DNA of 64,000 nucleotides from contig JAILRS010000011.1 of assembly GCA_024698045.1 (NCBI GenBank), positions 1 through 64,000 of the forward strand, read 5' to 3'. A program made the translations under genes and the position numbers. The stretch comes from Selenomonadaceae bacterium. GTDB lineage: Bacteria; Bacillota; Negativicutes; Selenomonadales; Selenomonadaceae. Of this stretch, positions 54,643 through 63,738 are shown in pieces. The first letter of the stretch is position 1; the number at the start of each line of letters is the position of its first letter. The notes beneath the pieces were generated by a model. That model saw only the letters and a list, made by a program, of their open reading frames with translations. It was not told the DNA's origin and ran no database searches.

Positions 54643-56697
54643 TTACATCTCTTCGACTTTTTTAAGCAAAAGATTGGCAATAACGTCCGCACTCGCTCTA
54701 TCGATATCATCGGGTACGCTTTGCCCAACGGTTATGTAAGACAACGAATAAACACTGTCGCGCATCAAATTTACAATCATGCCCACGCTACTTGTCTCGT
54801 CGGTTTTGGTGAAAATAATTTTGTCCGGATTAACCTGCGAAAATTTTTCCATAATCTGTTTGGCGTCCGTAAATTTTGTCGTCGCGCTTATTACAAGATG
54901 TTTTTCTATTCGGGGATTGATACGTAAAAATTCCTCAAGCTCACGCATTTGATATTCATTGTGCTGACTGCGCCCCGCAGTATCGATTAAAATCAAATCC
55001 TTCTTGCGATAACGTTCGATAGCCGAAGCCAATTCCGCCGGGTTGTAAACGATTTCCAAAGGCAATTCCAAAATATCAGAGTAAGTTTTCAGCTGTTCGA
55101 CGGCGGAAATTCTGTAGGTATCGGCAGTGATAAGCGCAACATTTGTTCTATGTTCCAAAACAAATTTCGCGGCGATTTTGGCAAGCGTTGTGGTTTTGCC
55201 TACGCCCGTTGTACCGAGCAAGGCAACGATACGGACGCCGTGTCTGTTTAATTTTATACCGTCGGAAAATTTAATGTGATCGTTCAGATAATCCACAAGC
55301 GTTGATTTCGCGATACTGCTGCGCACATCGGCAAGAGTATCGCCGGCTTTTGAATGCGTCGCCATATCAGTTAAAGTATCTTCATCGACTTCCTGTCTTT
55401 TCAGTGCCTCGTGCAACGTCAAAACATTTTTATTTGAGTCACGCCCCAAAACTTCCGCCAGTAACGCTTTCATCTGCGATATTTCCGCTTCAAGTCTATG
55501 AATTTTTTCTTGACTTTCGGAATCCTCGGGCTGTGTCGTTTCCTGCGGCAACGGTTGTTGAATTTGTTGTATGCGCATCTGTTCGGCCGCCTGTACCTGC
55601 GCCATCGTTGCCTGTTGCATCATCTGCATTTGATTTATCTGCGCCATCAACATTGCTTGCGTCTGAGCTATCTGCTCCTGCATAAGTGTCTGACTTTGCT
55701 GATAATCCGAGGCTTGTTGAGTTTCTTCGTCATCCTGCTGAATTTCTTCTTCAGACTGATAATTTTCGTCGTCCTGTTGTGAATTCTCTTCGGGCTGATA
55801 ACTTTCGTCGTCTTGCTGTGAATTTTCTTCGGGCTGATAACTTTCTTCGTCTTGATGTGAATTTTCTCCCGGTCGATAACTTTTGTTGTCTTGCTGCGAA
55901 TTTTCTTCGGGCTGATAACTTTCTTCGTCCTGCTGCGAATTTTCTTCGGGTTGATAACTTTCTTCGTCTTGCTGCGAATTTTCTTCGGGCTGATAACTTT
56001 CGTCGTCTTGCTGCGAATTTTCTTCAGGCTGATAACTTTCTTCGTCTTGCTGTGAATTTTCTTCAGGCTGATAACTTTCGTCGTCTTGTTGAGTTTCCTC
56101 TTCGGGCTGATAACTTTCTTCGTCTTGCTGTGAATTTTCTTCGGGCTGATAACTTTCTTCGTCTTGTTGTGAATTTTCTTCGGGCTGATAACTTTCTTCG
56201 TCTTGTTGAGTTTCCTTTTCGGTCGGATAATTTTCCTCAACCTGTTGACTTGCTCTCAGCTTATAATTTTCCTTAGACTGTTGAGAATTTTCCTCCTCGT
56301 ACTGAACATTACTATCGGGCTGATAATTTTCGTCGTCCTGATGAAAATTTTCATTGATTTGAATTTCATCATCTTGCTTCAAATTTTCTTCGCCGTCGAC
56401 TTGTTTTTCGGATTCCAAATTTTTTACGGCGGCTTGAGTGCCGTCGGTTTTATAACGGGCTAAAAGCGAATTAGGTTTAACCGCGACTTTCTCAGGTTTC
56501 GGATCTTCTTCTTGGGTTGATTCCGGCGAATCCTCTATCGCCGCGGTTATTTCGACGACTTCATGACTGCCTATGCCCAATATGCCGCCTTCCTTATATT
56601 TCTTGCTGTGCAATACTATCGCATTTTCGCCCAGTTCTGCTTTCATTGCGGCCATTGCGTCTTTCATATTGCCGGCTTTGAAAACTTTTATCTGCAA
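54643..56697 (-). CDS. flhF: Flagellar SRP-like GTPase FlhF with expanded repeat region
   Basis: The 684-residue protein has the FlhF N-terminal B domain (MQIKVFKAGNMKDAMAAMK and HSKKYKEGG), a long Asp/Glu/Gln-rich region (about 100-320) with twelve 13-residue repeats, and a Gln/Met-rich coiled coil (about 330-380). The C-terminal NG GTPase domain has GTTGVGKTTT near residue 490, DTAGRSQHN near 575 and TKTDETSSVG near 640. FlhF places the flagellum. Typical members are about 370-450 residues, so the repeats account for most of the excess. TTG start behind GGTGGTGA. Confidence 0.93.
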   Translation of the reverse strand: MQIKVFKAGNMKDAMAAMKAELGENAIVLHSKKYKEGGILGIGSHEVVEITAAIEDSPESTQEEDPKPEKVAVKPNSLLARYKTDGTQAAVKNLESEKQVDGEENLKQDDEIQINENFHQDDENYQPDSNVQYEEENSQQSKENYKLRASQQVEENYPTEKETQQDEESYQPEENSQQDEESYQPEENSQQDEESYQPEEETQQDDESYQPEENSQQDEESYQPEENSQQDDESYQPEENSQQDEESYQPEENSQQDEESYQPEENSQQDNKSYRPGENSHQDEESYQPEENSQQDDESYQPEENSQQDDENYQSEEEIQQDDEETQQASDYQQSQTLMQEQIAQTQAMLMAQINQMQMMQQATMAQVQAAEQMRIQQIQQPLPQETTQPEDSESQEKIHRLEAEISQMKALLAEVLGRDSNKNVLTLHEALKRQEVDEDTLTDMATHSKAGDTLADVRSSIAKSTLVDYLNDHIKFSDGIKLNRHGVRIVALLGTTGVGKTTTLAKIAAKFVLEHRTNVALITADTYRISAVEQLKTYSDILELPLEIVYNPAELASAIERYRKKDLILIDTAGRSQHNEYQMRELEEFLRINPRIEKHLVISATTKFTDAKQIMEKFSQVNPDKIIFTKTDETSSVGMIVNLMRDSVYSLSYITVGQSVPDDIDRASADVIANLLLKKVEEM
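55750..56217 (-). repeat. Twelve tandem 39-bp repeats inside flhF
   Basis: The unit encodes ENSQQDEESYQPE with small changes, such as EETQQDD and a GENSHQD copy. A partial thirteenth unit follows. Repeats are in frame and divisible by three. Period is the same as the array in the M23 gene, but the encoded sequence is unrelated. Confidence 0.9.
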
Positions 56698-56846
56698 AAA
56701 AAATCACCACCAAATTCATGATACTAAAGCCAGTTGGTTTTCGTTTAAGGATTATAGCAAATTTTGTCATACAGCAAAAGATGTTTTTATCATACAAAAA
56801 ATATAGGGACGAAATTTTTAGCTTCGTCCCCTTCGATTATATGTCA

Positions 56847-57662
56847 TCAGAAAAATTTTTCGATTGCTGCCGCGATTCCGTCATGATTGTTATCGAGCGT
56901 GACATAATCGGCGATTTGTTTAATCTCGGTAGTTGCGTTGCCCATAGCAATTCCGAGTCCTGCGGTTTGAATAATTTCCTTATCGTTGTTACCGTCACCG
57001 ATTGCCACCGTCTCGGAAATATCAATGTCGAGGAAATCGCAAAGCTCCGAAAGTCCCGATGCCTTTGTAATTCCTTTGGGTGATGCCTCCAAATTATTTA
57101 TCTCCGCAAAAGCTATCGAAATATCCAAAGTTTTCATGCGCTCGAAATTTCTGTCGCGCGATTGTCTATCCGTATTGTACAGATTGACTTTGAAAATTTC
57201 GCCCGAATGTTTGCGAGCATACTCCTTAAAATCGTCGACGCGCAGACAAATTCTGTCGAATACTTTTTTGTAAATGCCCATGTGTACTTCTTCCATGCGC
57301 CGAATATCTTTTTCGCTTGCAATCGAATATTTAAGCGTATGCATGTGAATCATGGAATTTTCTTCCGTAGCAAAGTCAATCAATTTAATAATCGTAGCTT
57401 CGTCCAGAGGATGACTGAAGATAGGTTTTTCGTCGACAAAATCGTAAACAAGAGCACCACTCACCAGAACGCCGTAGCGAATCAAAGCGAATTTCTTGCG
57501 GTAGTCTTTGAGTTCGGCAGGACATCGCCCCGTACTCGTGACTACATATACTCCGTTCTCGGTTAATTTTTCTATTGCGGTCAAAGTTTTCGGCGAAATT
57601 TTTTTCTCCTCGTTTAACAAAGTGCCGTCCATATCGACTGCCAACAATTTGTATTTACTCAA
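56847..57662 (-). CDS. Cof-type HAD phosphatase
   Basis: The 271-residue protein starts at TTG behind AAAGGAGG. Motif I is LLAVDMDGTLLNEEKK (nucleophile Asp near residue 9), TSTGR lies near 40, a Lys in GITKASGLSE near 196 and the acidic motif is GDGNNDKEII near 219. This is the third member of the family in the window. Its place beside the mannitol operon, divergently transcribed, suggests a sugar-phosphate substrate, but this is weak evidence. Confidence 0.88.
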   Translation of the reverse strand: MSKYKLLAVDMDGTLLNEEKKISPKTLTAIEKLTENGVYVVTSTGRCPAELKDYRKKFALIRYGVLVSGALVYDFVDEKPIFSHPLDEATIIKLIDFATEENSMIHMHTLKYSIASEKDIRRMEEVHMGIYKKVFDRICLRVDDFKEYARKHSGEIFKVNLYNTDRQSRDRNFERMKTLDISIAFAEINNLEASPKGITKASGLSELCDFLDIDISETVAIGDGNNDKEIIQTAGLGIAMGNATTEIKQIADYVTLDNNHDGIAAAIEKFF

Positions 57663-57765
57663 GACATTACCTCCTTTAACGCGAAATATTTTTTCGATAA
57701 CTTACAACTTGACTTGTCGGCTTGTCAAGCAGGAGGAAATAGCGGCGGCAGCTTACCACAAAAGT

Positions 57766-57786
57766 TGTCCGCAACAATTACGGACA
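57766..57786. promoter_or_regulatory. Inverted repeat, distal operator of mtlA
   Basis: TGTCCG and CGGACA are separated by CAACAATTA (9 bases). The same geometry recurs at 57854-57872. Centre to centre the two sites are 87 bp apart. Confidence 0.55.
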
Positions 57787-57853
57787 CGATTTAAAATTTT
57801 GGTTGCGTTGAGTGCTACGTAAAAAATGCCGCGCTCCTGCGATATACAATTTT

Positions 57854-57872
57854 GTCCGCAGCATTAACGGAC
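57854..57872. promoter_or_regulatory. Inverted repeat, proximal operator of mtlA
   Basis: GTCCG and CGGAC are separated by CAGCATTAA (9 bases). The site matches the distal one at most positions and ends 19 bp before the -35, a normal place for an activator such as MtlR. Confidence 0.55.
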
Positions 57873-57891
57873 GGCGCAAAATGTGTTTCGC

Positions 57892-57920
57892 TTGCAACAT
57901 AAATCTTGACAGCCTAGAAT
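57892..57920 (+). promoter_or_regulatory. Promoter of mtlA-mtlD
   Basis: TTGCAA (57892-57897) and TAGAAT (57915-57920) are 17 bp apart. The rest of the 315-bp region 57663-57977 holds the two operators and a CTTGAC-N10-GTCAAG dyad at 57708-57729, and no gene. No clear cre site was found. Confidence 0.55.
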
Positions 57921-57977
57921 GATGACACAATCAAAAATGATTAATTACCCACGTCAAATTTTTTGGAGGTGTTAGAC

Positions 57978-59855
57978 ATGCAAGAAGCCATGCAAAAATT
58001 CGGTAGATTCCTCAGCGCAATGGTCATGCCAAACATCGGCGCATTTATTGCTTGGGGTTTCATCACGGCACTTTTTATTCCTGCCGGTTGGATTCCCAAT
58101 GAAGGATTGGCAAATCTTGTCGGTCCCATGGCAAAATGGTTACTTCCCACGTTAATCGGATTCACAGGCGGCGAAGTCATTTACGGTCACCGCGGCGGCG
58201 TTGTCGGTGCTATCGCTACCGCAGGCATTATTGTCGGTACCGATATCCCGATGTTCATGGGCGCAATGATTATGGGGCCTATCGGCGGTTACGTCATTAA
58301 AAAATTCGACGAGGCTGCACAAAATTCAATCCCCGGCGGTTTTGAAATGTTAGTCAATAATTTTTCGGCGGGTATTTTGGGCGGTATTCTTGCTTGCGCG
58401 GCTTACAGTTTCGTAGGCCCCATAGTAGCAAGTATTACGGACGGACTTGCCTCGGCGGTCGGCGCAATCGTCTCCGCGGGTATGTTGCCACTCGTTTCCA
58501 TTCTCGTTGAACCTGCCAAAATTCTTTTCCTCAATAACGCTATCAATCACGGCGTATTTACTCCCCTCGGTATGCAACAGGCACAGGAAGTCGGCAAATC
58601 GGTTTTCTTCATGATTGAATCGAATCCGGGACCCGGCTTGGGCGTATTGCTTGCTTATTCGCTGTTTGGTGTCGGCAATGCAAAGGCCTCGGCACCCGGC
58701 GCGATTATCATCCATTTCTTTGGCGGTATTCACGAAATTTATTTCCCCTACGTTTTGATGAAACCTACTTTGATTCTTGCGGTTATGGCTGGCGGTATCA
58801 CGGGCGTATTCACCTTGACAATGCTTAACGGCGGTCTCGTTGCTCCTGCGGCTCCCGGATCTTTTATCGCTATCATGGCTATGACTGCTCCCGGTGCTTA
58901 CTTCGCAAATATTGCGGCGGTTATCGCTGCGGCAGGTGTCAGCTTCGCGGTTGCCTCCGTATTCGTCAAAGCTACCGCAAAAGCAGACGCCGAAAACGAA
59001 GACGCTTTAGAGGCGGCGACGGCGAATATGAAGGCAATGAAGGCGGCATCTAAAGGCGTATCCGCAGAAAAACAAGTTGCCGGTAAAGATATCAAGTTCA
59101 TTGCTTACGCTTGCGATGCAGGTATGGGCTCGAGTGCATTGGGCGCGGCGGCTCTTCGTAAAAAATTGCACAAAGACGGTTACAATAATATTACCGTTAA
59201 AAACTTTGCTATCGGAAATATCCCGAAGGATGCGCAGATTGTCGTATCACATGAAAAACTTGCTCAGCGCGCCATCGACGATTCTCCGCAGGCAGAACAT
59301 ATTTTCGTTAAGGACTTCACTAACAACAATGTTTACGACGTTATCAGCGAACGACTGAAGGGCGGCGGCGTATCGGCTCCCGAAAATTCCGCAGAAGAAG
59401 AGTCGAGCGGCTCGGCACTGAAAGACGGCGTATTACTCAAAGAAAATGTCAAAGTCGGTTTAAAATCCGTGAGCAAGGAAGAAGCTATTAAGGCAGCAGG
59501 CGAATTGTTATTCAAGAGCGGCTATGTCAATAAGGAATATATCGAAGGTATGTTAGCGCGTGAACGTGACATCTCAACTTATATCGGAAAAGGAATTGCG
59601 ATACCTCACGGCGAAAATGAAGTTAAGGAACATGTCAAAAAGACCGGCATAGTAGTCATGCAATATCCGCAGGGCATTGAGTTCGGCGAAGAGAAAGCAT
59701 ATTTAATCGTCGGTATCGCAGGCAAGGGCGACGATCATCTTGTCATCATCCAAAATTTGGCGACGATTACAATAGATTACAGCGACGAAGATTTGCAAAA
59801 AGCTTACACGACAAAAGATGCGCAAGTCCTGTTCGATATGTTCACAAAAGGTTGA
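57978..59855 (+). CDS. mtlA: PTS mannitol transporter EIICBA
   Basis: The 625-residue protein fuses all three mannitol EII domains. The membrane EIIC (about 1-340) begins MQEAMQKFGRFLSAMVMPNIG and contains GGIHEIYFPYVLM. EIIB has the phosphorylated Cys in IAYACDAGMGSSALG near residue 378. EIIA has the His in GIAIPHGENEV near 543. It imports mannitol as mannitol-1-phosphate. Start is ATG 57978 behind GGAGGTG. mtlD follows 99 bp later. The length matches Escherichia coli MtlA (637). Confidence 0.96.
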   Translation: MQEAMQKFGRFLSAMVMPNIGAFIAWGFITALFIPAGWIPNEGLANLVGPMAKWLLPTLIGFTGGEVIYGHRGGVVGAIATAGIIVGTDIPMFMGAMIMGPIGGYVIKKFDEAAQNSIPGGFEMLVNNFSAGILGGILACAAYSFVGPIVASITDGLASAVGAIVSAGMLPLVSILVEPAKILFLNNAINHGVFTPLGMQQAQEVGKSVFFMIESNPGPGLGVLLAYSLFGVGNAKASAPGAIIIHFFGGIHEIYFPYVLMKPTLILAVMAGGITGVFTLTMLNGGLVAPAAPGSFIAIMAMTAPGAYFANIAAVIAAAGVSFAVASVFVKATAKADAENEDALEAATANMKAMKAASKGVSAEKQVAGKDIKFIAYACDAGMGSSALGAAALRKKLHKDGYNNITVKNFAIGNIPKDAQIVVSHEKLAQRAIDDSPQAEHIFVKDFTNNNVYDVISERLKGGGVSAPENSAEEESSGSALKDGVLLKENVKVGLKSVSKEEAIKAAGELLFKSGYVNKEYIEGMLARERDISTYIGKGIAIPHGENEVKEHVKKTGIVVMQYPQGIEFGEEKAYLIVGIAGKGDDHLVIIQNLATITIDYSDEDLQKAYTTKDAQVLFDMFTKG

Positions 59856-59954
59856 TTCACGAAGAAGGTTAAAGGTAACGGGCGATTGCTCAATGTGATT
59901 GCCTGTTACCGAAAATTTTAAGACGCAATCGAAAATTTAACGGGAGGCAGGAAA

Positions 59955-61088
59955 ATGAAAAAGGCTGTACATTTCGGCGCGGGAAATATCGGGCGCGGAT
60001 TTATCGGGCTGTTACTTTCGCAGGCAGGTTATCACGTGACTTTTGTTGATGTTGCCGCTCCGCTGGTAAACGATATCAATACCTTGGGCAAATACAACGT
60101 GCAAATTTTCGGAGACAGAGACAAAACACTTGTCGAGAACGTCAGCGCGATTAACAGCAACGAAAATCTTGACGCGTTACTTGATGCGCTTGTCGAGGCA
60201 GATATAGTCACAACCGCGATAGGCCCCAACATTTTGAAGTTTATCGCGCCCAATATCGCCAAAGGTTTAACCAAAAGAATAGCGACGAATAAAACTCCGC
60301 TCAACATCATTGCATGCGAAAACATGGTCGGCGGCTCTACGGTACTGAAAAATTTTGTTTACGAAAATCTTGCGGACGAAGTTAAACCGGAAATTGCCAA
60401 GTTAATCGGATTCCCCGATGCCGCCGTCGACAGAATCGTACCGCTCCAAAAGAACGAAGAAAAACTTTTGGTCAAAGTCGAGCCGTACGCCGAATGGGAT
60501 GTTGATATCAAGGGAGTTGTCGGCGAACTTCCGCAAATCAACGGCATGACGCTTGTCGAAAATCTCGGCGCGTATATCGAACGAAAACTCTTTACGGTAA
60601 ACACAGGACATGCCTCTATCGCGTATCTTGCTTACCAAAAAGGTTACAGCGATATGAGTACCGCAATGAGAGACGAAGAAATTGTAGCGGCGGCGCGTTC
60701 CGTTTGGGCTGAAACTTCCGCGCTGCTCATCGATAAATATCATTTCGATTCCGAAGTTCATCGTAATTACGTATTGACGACGGAAAACAGATTTAAAAAT
60801 CCGAATTTGAGCGACGAAGTTACGCGCGTGGCGAGAGGTCCCAAAAGAAAACTTTCAGCCGCCGACAGATTGGTATCGCCCGCAACGCAATTGCTCGAAC
60901 GCGGAAAGACTCCCGTTGCTCTTGCTAAAGTTATCGCTGCCGCTTTCAAATTCGATTACGCCGAAGATAAAGAGGCAGTCGAAGTTCAAGAGTTCATCAA
61001 GGCGAACGGCATTGACGCCGCGATAACCAATTTCACGGGCGCGACTCCCGATTCTAAACTGTTTGCTTTAATCAAAGCAAATATCTGA
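59955..61088 (+). CDS. mtlD: Mannitol-1-phosphate 5-dehydrogenase MtlD
   Basis: The 377-residue NAD-dependent enzyme turns mannitol-1-phosphate into fructose-6-phosphate. The Rossmann loop FGAGNIGRGFIG lies at residues 7-18; NIIACENMVGGS near 117 and VDRIVPLQKNEE near 157 are family motifs, and the Lys of the polyol dehydrogenase motif lies in YIERKLFTVNTGHA near 210. ATG behind GGGAGGC. It completes the mannitol operon and is followed by a terminator. Confidence 0.96.
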   Translation: MKKAVHFGAGNIGRGFIGLLLSQAGYHVTFVDVAAPLVNDINTLGKYNVQIFGDRDKTLVENVSAINSNENLDALLDALVEADIVTTAIGPNILKFIAPNIAKGLTKRIATNKTPLNIIACENMVGGSTVLKNFVYENLADEVKPEIAKLIGFPDAAVDRIVPLQKNEEKLLVKVEPYAEWDVDIKGVVGELPQINGMTLVENLGAYIERKLFTVNTGHASIAYLAYQKGYSDMSTAMRDEEIVAAARSVWAETSALLIDKYHFDSEVHRNYVLTTENRFKNPNLSDEVTRVARGPKRKLSAADRLVSPATQLLERGKTPVALAKVIAAAFKFDYAEDKEAVEVQEFIKANGIDAAITNFTGATPDSKLFALIKANI

Positions 61089-61125
61089 TTGTTTATCTCA
61101 ACTCTTACCACATCCCCGAAATTTT

Positions 61126-61153
61126 TCCCTCACTTTGTCGAGGGATTTTTTTT
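61126..61153 (+). terminator. Terminator of the mannitol operon
   Basis: TCCCTC (61126-61131) pairs with GAGGGA (61140-61145) and is followed by TTTTTTTT. Confidence 0.85.
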
Positions 61154-61270
61154 ATAAATAATTGCAATGCCGCCAATGTTATTGCTATTATTAACGTTAA
61201 TATTTTCAGATTCAATGATTGCCGAAAATCTGCGCGGCAATCGAGTCAATGATAAACGGAGGAAAATTTC

Positions 61271-63700
61271 ATGGAACGATTTGACGATTACATCGACTTG
61301 GAAATCGACAACGCGGATTTTTACGAACAAGATGATTTGACGATAAACGAAGAAATTTTAAGCGGCACATGCGGCGAAGATTTATCATGGCAAATTAAAG
61401 AAGATACGTTGATAATAAGCGGCACTGGCATAATGGACGATTACGATACCGAAGAAGATTTTTGCGAACAATCTGCGCCGTGGTCGGGCATCGGCGATAA
61501 GATAAAGAAAATTATCCTCGAAGAGGGCGTAGAGTCAATCGGGTGCAATGCCTTCAAAAATTGTACAAACGTAACCGAAATAATCATCCCCGACAGCATT
61601 ACGGATATCGGCGACTTTGTTTTTGAAAACTGCGCAGAGTTGACGGCGGTAAAAATTCCCGAAGGCGTCGATTATATCGGGCGTAATATTTTCAATGACT
61701 GCGGCAAATTAATCGACGTGACGATTCCCGAAAAATTTTTAAGCGGTAACTGCGGAAAAAATTTGTCATGGAAAATCAAGAACAGAACATTGACGATAAA
61801 CGGCACGGGCGCGATGCCGGATTGCAATGGCGAAGAAATACCGTGGATTAGTTTTGTTTCGGGTGTCAAGAAAATTATTATCGGCGAAGGAGTCACGACG
61901 GTAGGCAGAAAAATTTTTAAAGACTGTTTCAATTTAACCTGCATAGAATTCTCCGACACTGTAACGTCAATCGGCGAAAGTGCTTTTGAGAATTGCGGTA
62001 AGTTAAGCGAAATGATTTTGCCGGAAAATTTGAAGACAATCGGCAAAGAAAGTTTCAAAGGTTGCGGTTGTTTGACGAAGATAGATTTTCCCGAGAGTAT
62101 AACCGCAATGGGAGCAAATGCCTTTGAAAAATGTACGGGCTTGACCGAAGTTATTATCCCCAATCATCTGGCGATACTCAACAAGGAAACTTTCAAGGGC
62201 TGTACTAATTTAACGAGCGTGATTATCCCCGAAAGCGTGGAGAAAATCGGCAAAAGTGCGTTCTGCGGCTGTAAGAAAATTTCTAACTTTGAAATCCCGA
62301 AAAAATTTCTTCACGGTACTTGCGGCAAAAATTTAACGTGGCAAGTAGAGAACAGAGTATTGACGATAAGCGGCACGGGTATGATGGATGACTACAACGT
62401 ATTCAACGAAGATAATACACCGTGGTGCGGTCTTTGCGGTAATATCACTGAAATAATCGTCGAGGAAGGAGTTACGTCAATCGGCGAAGAGGCATTCAGA
62501 GATTGCAACAGCGTGACGAGCGTGACAATTTCAAAGAGTGTCACCGATATTTTTGACAAGGCATTCAGTAATTGTTGTACCTTGACCGGTGTGACGATTC
62601 ATGACGGCGTAACGAATATCGGCAATCATGCCTTTGAGAAATGTACGGGCTTGACCGAAGTAATTATCCCCGACAGCATTAAGGAAATCGGAGAAGGAGC
62701 TTTTAAAAATTGTACGGGCTTAATCAACGTAAAAATCTCAAACAGAATTGACAGTATCGGCAAAAATGTTTTCGCGAACTGCTCGGCGTTGATAAGTGTA
62801 GAAATTCCCGAAGGTGTCAAAGAAATTTGCGATAATGCTTTTGAGAATTGCACGGCGTTAAAAAGTGTGACGATACCCGAAAGTGCTGTGGTCATCGGTT
62901 GGGCTGCGTTTAAAGGTTGCACGGCGTTAACGACGGTAAAAATTCCGAACAGCGTTATCGAGATTAGCGAATCGGCTTTCGAGAATTGTACGGCATTAAC
63001 CGAAATAATTTTATCGGAAAATCTCACGGATATCGAGGATTTTACTTTCGGCGGTTGCAAAAGTCTGGCGACGATAAAAATTCCCGAAGGCGTGAAGAAT
63101 ATAGGCGAATACACTTTCAATAACTGTTTCGGCTTGACGGAAATAAATATGCCCGACAGCGTGAAATATATCGGCGATTGGTGTTTTAACAACTGCAGGA
63201 ATTTGCGGCGCGTAAAACTTCCCGAAAACCTCGGCGGAATTTACGCCGGTGTCTTTGAAAATTGCAGGAATTTGATTGAAGTAATTATCCCCGAAAATAT
63301 TACGACGATTGACAGATTTGCATTTATGGGTTGCAGGAGTTTGACGACGATAAAAATTCCCGAAGGTGTCACGGATATCGGCGAGGCGGCTTTTGAAAAT
63401 TGCGCAGATTTGACGAGCGTGATTATCCCCAAGAGCGTAAAAATTATCGGCGACAGAGTTTTCGGCGGTTGCGACAATTTAAGTGCGGTAGAAATTTCCG
63501 AAGGCGTCGAGGAAATCGGCAGTTATGCCTTTGAGAATTGCGGCAACTTGATTGAAGTAAAAATCCCCGACAGCGTGAAATATATCGGCGAAGAAGCTTT
63601 TTGGAACTGTACTCATTTGACGCGCGTGACGTTGCCCGATAAATTTAAAAGTGATTTTGATAACATCTTCAAAGATTGTCCGAATGCCGAAATGATTTGA
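61271..63700 (+). CDS. BspA-type leucine-rich-repeat protein without signal peptide
   Basis: The 809-residue protein contains about two dozen LRR_5 units of 23 residues, such as GESAFENCGKLSEMILPENL. They are interrupted by three copies of a cysteine/tryptophan module (SGTCGEDLSWQIKEDTLII..., residues about 31, 157 and 347). BspA-like proteins are normally exported and bind host or surface components. Here the acidic N-terminus (MERFDDYIDLEIDNADFYEQ) has no signal peptide, and there is no anchor at the C-terminus, so it may be cytoplasmic or use another export route. ATG behind GGAGGAAA. Confidence 0.88.
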   Translation: MERFDDYIDLEIDNADFYEQDDLTINEEILSGTCGEDLSWQIKEDTLIISGTGIMDDYDTEEDFCEQSAPWSGIGDKIKKIILEEGVESIGCNAFKNCTNVTEIIIPDSITDIGDFVFENCAELTAVKIPEGVDYIGRNIFNDCGKLIDVTIPEKFLSGNCGKNLSWKIKNRTLTINGTGAMPDCNGEEIPWISFVSGVKKIIIGEGVTTVGRKIFKDCFNLTCIEFSDTVTSIGESAFENCGKLSEMILPENLKTIGKESFKGCGCLTKIDFPESITAMGANAFEKCTGLTEVIIPNHLAILNKETFKGCTNLTSVIIPESVEKIGKSAFCGCKKISNFEIPKKFLHGTCGKNLTWQVENRVLTISGTGMMDDYNVFNEDNTPWCGLCGNITEIIVEEGVTSIGEEAFRDCNSVTSVTISKSVTDIFDKAFSNCCTLTGVTIHDGVTNIGNHAFEKCTGLTEVIIPDSIKEIGEGAFKNCTGLINVKISNRIDSIGKNVFANCSALISVEIPEGVKEICDNAFENCTALKSVTIPESAVVIGWAAFKGCTALTTVKIPNSVIEISESAFENCTALTEIILSENLTDIEDFTFGGCKSLATIKIPEGVKNIGEYTFNNCFGLTEINMPDSVKYIGDWCFNNCRNLRRVKLPENLGGIYAGVFENCRNLIEVIIPENITTIDRFAFMGCRSLTTIKIPEGVTDIGEAAFENCADLTSVIIPKSVKIIGDRVFGGCDNLSAVEISEGVEEIGSYAFENCGNLIEVKIPDSVKYIGEEAFWNCTHLTRVTLPDKFKSDFDNIFKDCPNAEMI

Positions 63701-63738
63701 CGAAGTTAAATTTATGTGAACGGAAGGGAGCGATTAGA

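Noticed and set aside
55750..56217. Tandem units resembling a CRISPR array
   Set aside because: Units are adjacent without unique spacers and stay in the flhF reading frame; no cas genes are present.
55686..56276. Long open frames on both strands of the flhF repeat region
   Set aside because: They are by-products of the 39-bp in-frame repeats and encode the same low-complexity units in other frames.
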